A stretch of DNA of 64,000 nucleotides from Eubacterium oxidoreducens. GTDB lineage: Bacteria > Bacillota > Clostridia > Lachnospirales > Lachnospiraceae. The notes below the pieces were generated by a model. The model was not told the DNA's origin. It saw nothing but the letters and a program-made list of their open reading frames with translations, and did not search any database. This document shows, piece after piece, positions 62,461-64,000 of the stretch. A program made the translations under genes and the position numbers. The stretch is from NCBI RefSeq assembly GCF_900104415.1, contig NZ_FMXR01000006.1, positions 124,001 to 188,000 of the forward strand. Direction: 5' to 3'. Numbering within the stretch: the stretch's first letter is position 1; the number at the start of each line of letters is the position of its first letter.

Positions 62461-63573
62461 TTAAAAATAACTACACACACAAATCGGTGTACGATAATAC
62501 GCACTAGATACTTTAATTCCATCTCTTTCATTACTTGCGTGAACAATCTGTCCATTTCCAATATAAATAGCCACATGAGAAATGCTACTGCCGCTACCAT
62601 AGAAGAACAAATCTCCAGGTTGCGCTTTGGAGGCACTGATTCTTGTTCCATAATTTGACTGCGCAGATGATGAATGCGGAAGTCCAACGCCATAACTACC
62701 AAGAATACGCATTGTAAATCCGGAACAATCGCATCCGTTCGTAAGTGAGGTTCCGCCCCATACATACGGATTACCAACAAACTGAAGTGCATACTGTACA
62801 AGAGCGCTTCTTACATCCGAAACGCCTTCGCCATACTCTACCTCAGTTGCAGTCAATGCATCTTCAAGTTCTACCGATACAGTTACGTATTCTGCTGAAA
62901 CATAACCTTTCTCACCGTCATACTTGACTTTGATCCATTTCGAACCTTCTTTTAATACCTTAAGCTCGGTATCTTCTCCAACCTGAGCTACAATCGAACT
63001 ATCCGTGCTTTTTTTTGTTCGGATATTTAATGTCTTTGTGTTGACAGTCGCTACGGTTTTAGCGACTTCTTCCGCACGTTCTTTCGCTGCATCTCCTGTC
63101 AAAAGATATTTCGATTTTACCCAGCCTGTTACATCTCCAGACTTGATTTTTGTCCAGCTACCACTTGTTTTTATAATTTCACAAGCTGCATCCTTTTCCA
63201 ATCTTCCTGCTATATCAGACTCTTTTGAAGCCTTTTTCCGAATATTAATATAATCCTCGCAATCAGCAATTCCCAGATTCGTATATCCATATATCGTATC
63301 ATCCGATTCTTTTTCCGAAGTATCTGATTCATTCTTGGAAACAGATGCCGTCTTAACTGCCTGCGATTCACTGCTTTCAATTGCATCCGAAAAAACAGAT
63401 GATGCTCCTGCACTAAGAGATGTCTCATTCTCACTATCAAAAAGAGCACTGCTAACAATCGTTCCTGCGCCGGCGCTAAGCGATGTTTGGGCAGCAAAAG
63501 TCGTGATTCCAGTCCCTAAAATCATAACTGCAGACAATCCAAGAATTGTAAATCTAACGTAGATTGATTTCAT
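62461..63573 (-). CDS. Secreted NlpC/P60 peptidoglycan hydrolase with SH3 domains
   Basis: Cuts stem peptides of cell wall peptidoglycan outside the cell. Signal peptide at residues 1-27 (hydrophobic core ending TTFAA). A low-complexity Ser/Glu-rich region with TSLSAGA twice (near 30 and 51) follows. Two bacterial SH3 domains (about 96-155 and 175-235) come next, then the C40 domain with catalytic Cys in GCDCSGFTMRILG near 282 and His in ISHVAIYIGNGQIVHAS near 332. It has its own strong promoter. Confidence 0.93.
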   Translation of the reverse strand: MKSIYVRFTILGLSAVMILGTGITTFAAQTSLSAGAGTIVSSALFDSENETSLSAGASSVFSDAIESSESQAVKTASVSKNESDTSEKESDDTIYGYTNLGIADCEDYINIRKKASKESDIAGRLEKDAACEIIKTSGSWTKIKSGDVTGWVKSKYLLTGDAAKERAEEVAKTVATVNTKTLNIRTKKSTDSSIVAQVGEDTELKVLKEGSKWIKVKYDGEKGYVSAEYVTVSVELEDALTATEVEYGEGVSDVRSALVQYALQFVGNPYVWGGTSLTNGCDCSGFTMRILGSYGVGLPHSSSAQSNYGTRISASKAQPGDLFFYGSGSSISHVAIYIGNGQIVHASNERDGIKVSSAYYRTPICVCSYF

Positions 63574-63621
63574 CTTATCCTCCTAAAACATGCATAAACT
63601 TTTATGCACTAAATCCACACT

Positions 63622-63650
63622 AGTATATCCCCCTTTTATAAAACTGTCAA
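63622..63650 (-). promoter_or_regulatory. Promoter of the NlpC/P60 gene
   Basis: Minus-strand TTGACA, 17-nt spacer, TATACT, about 49 nt before the start. The leader also holds a TGCATAAA palindrome at 63588-63606. Confidence 0.75.
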
Positions 63651-63675
63651 TACTTTTGTAATATTTCTGTAACAT

Positions 63676-63702
63676 TTTAAAAAGCCCTAACTTTGAGGGC
63701 TT
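63676..63702 (-). terminator. ribF terminator
   Basis: AAGCCCT/AGGGCTT stem (63682-63688/63696-63702) followed on the minus strand by TTTTTAAAA. It lies just outside the element remnant, implying it was the original ribF terminator. Confidence 0.75.
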
Positions 63703-63758
63703 AGGACAAGCACCTACGCTAACGCTTAGAGGTGGGGGATTTCTCCGACTGAGTTAAA
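63703..63758 (-). mobile_element. Possible IS200/IS605-type element end remnant
   Basis: On the minus strand the segment begins TTTAACTCAGTCGGAGAA, then a C5 run, and continues with ACCTCTAAGCGTTAGCGTAGGT, an imperfect palindrome like the subterminal hairpin at the right end of IS200/IS605 (tnpB) elements. No tnpA or tnpB remains. Its first 18 bases match 11748-11765 exactly. The ribF reading frame ends inside it. The family assignment is from memory of such ends and needs a search. Confidence 0.5.
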
Positions 63759-64000
63759 TATCTCTTTTTTACCTGCTCAACATCTTGATGAATCTGCTTT
63801 TTTAGATCGTCTAATGAATCGTATTTTTTTTCTTCACGGACAAATTCCAATAGTTCAATCTTCACATTTTCTCCATATACATCTTCATGGAATTCGAAAA
63901 CATGTGTTTCAATCACGCGTGTCGCATCATTGCTAACCGTTGGATTCGTTCCGATATTGGTAATACCATAATATCTTTTTCCTTTTATGGTAATCCGACT
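63719..64000 (-). CDS. ribF: Riboflavin kinase/FAD synthetase, C-terminal part (5' part outside window)
   Basis: RibF makes FMN and then FAD. The visible 93 codons hold the riboflavin kinase end: RYYGITNIGTNPTVSND with its T-N-I-G-x-N-P-T motif, then ETHVFEFHEDVYG and the FVREEKKYDSLDDLKKQI helix. The frame is open to the window edge, so the start lies outside. The last 12 residues (LTQSEKSPTSKR) are encoded by the adjoining element-like sequence, extending the normal end after KKRY. ribF-rpsO-pnp proximity is typical. Confidence 0.9.
   Translation of the reverse strand, partial: SRITIKGKRYYGITNIGTNPTVSNDATRVIETHVFEFHEDVYGENVKIELLEFVREEKKYDSLDDLKKQIHQDVEQVKKRYLTQSEKSPTSKR

Noticed and set aside
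63703-63760. A functional TnpB or other transposase
   Set aside because: Only about 56 nt of end-like sequence are present and no transposase frame exists nearby.
1-64000. CRISPR array, prophage, tRNA or rRNA genes
   Set aside because: No regularly spaced repeats, phage gene runs or recognisable tRNA/rRNA sequences were found by eye; a tRNA scan would settle the small-RNA point.

Overview
The window is a gene-dense, low-GC stretch from an anaerobic, spore-lineage Firmicute, most likely a member of the Lachnospiraceae or a close clostridial relative. The grounds are a complete Rnf operon, short HisG with HisZ, the sporulation-linked YtfI/YtfJ pair, several clostridial radical SAM enzymes and typical Firmicute operons (yicC-remA-gmk-rpoZ, yloU-fakA-recG, scpAB, ruvAB). 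No tRNA, rRNA, CRISPR array, prophage or transposase gene was found. No stretch longer than about 300 bases lacks a gene. The assignment to a family is inference from gene content.

Layout on the minus strand from 1 to 18 kb: the start of a TIGR03960-type radical SAM gene (cut by the window edge), then a partial histidine operon read as hisZ-hisG-hisD-hisB-hisIE. Upstream of it is a run of small housekeeping genes (rsuA-like, HAD phosphatase, YgiQ, RluA, histidine phosphatase, recU). A GC-rich, palindrome-filled repeat lies at 11.6-11.8 kb. Next comes a long operon (yicC, remA, gmk, rpoZ, rimO, pgsA, pncC, rsmD, coaD, coiled-coil protein) served by a near-consensus promoter at 18.06 kb. From 18 to 37 kb lie rqcH and rpmB on the plus strand. 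On the minus strand are recG-fakA-yloU, the envelope and division cluster (ytfJ, ytfI, NUDIX, PBP, FtsW/RodA, U32 peptidase, zapA), and a DNA repair/tRNA modification operon (proB, miaB, NusG_II, Gx transporter, ruvA, ruvB).

From 37 to 51 kb: a pyridoxamine kinase/radical SAM pair (plus), the rnfCDGEAB operon (minus), a YprB-like nuclease (plus), and a minus-strand operon reading RpiR regulator, HI0933-family flavoprotein, cmk, ispH, rpsA, cheR. From 51 to 57.3 kb, divergent from the RpiR gene, is the most unusual locus: a 1068-residue enzyme with acyl-AMP ligase, carrier and thioester-reductase domains. It is followed by three coupled genes of the benzoyl-CoA reductase/2-hydroxyacyl-CoA dehydratase superfamily (two dehydratase-like subunits and an ATP-dependent activase). 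The arrangement suggests that an activated acyl chain is reduced to an aldehyde, alongside a low-potential radical reductase. A role in anaerobic vinyl-ether (plasmalogen) lipid formation is a reasonable but unproven idea; Rnf could help set the ferredoxin pool for such chemistry.

From 57.3 kb to the end (minus): scpB-scpA, a metallophosphoesterase, pnp, rpsO (both with structured leaders), a secreted NlpC/P60 hydrolase and the 3' end of ribF. The last codons of ribF lie inside what looks like a remnant of an IS200/IS605-type element end. That remnant shares an exact 18-bp sequence with the repeat at 11.7 kb. Other oddities are a degenerate HisF-like domain fused to HisIE, an A8 tract that could join IspH to ribosomal protein S1 by one-base slippage, and a 155-nt out-of-frame overlap between FtsW and PBP genes.
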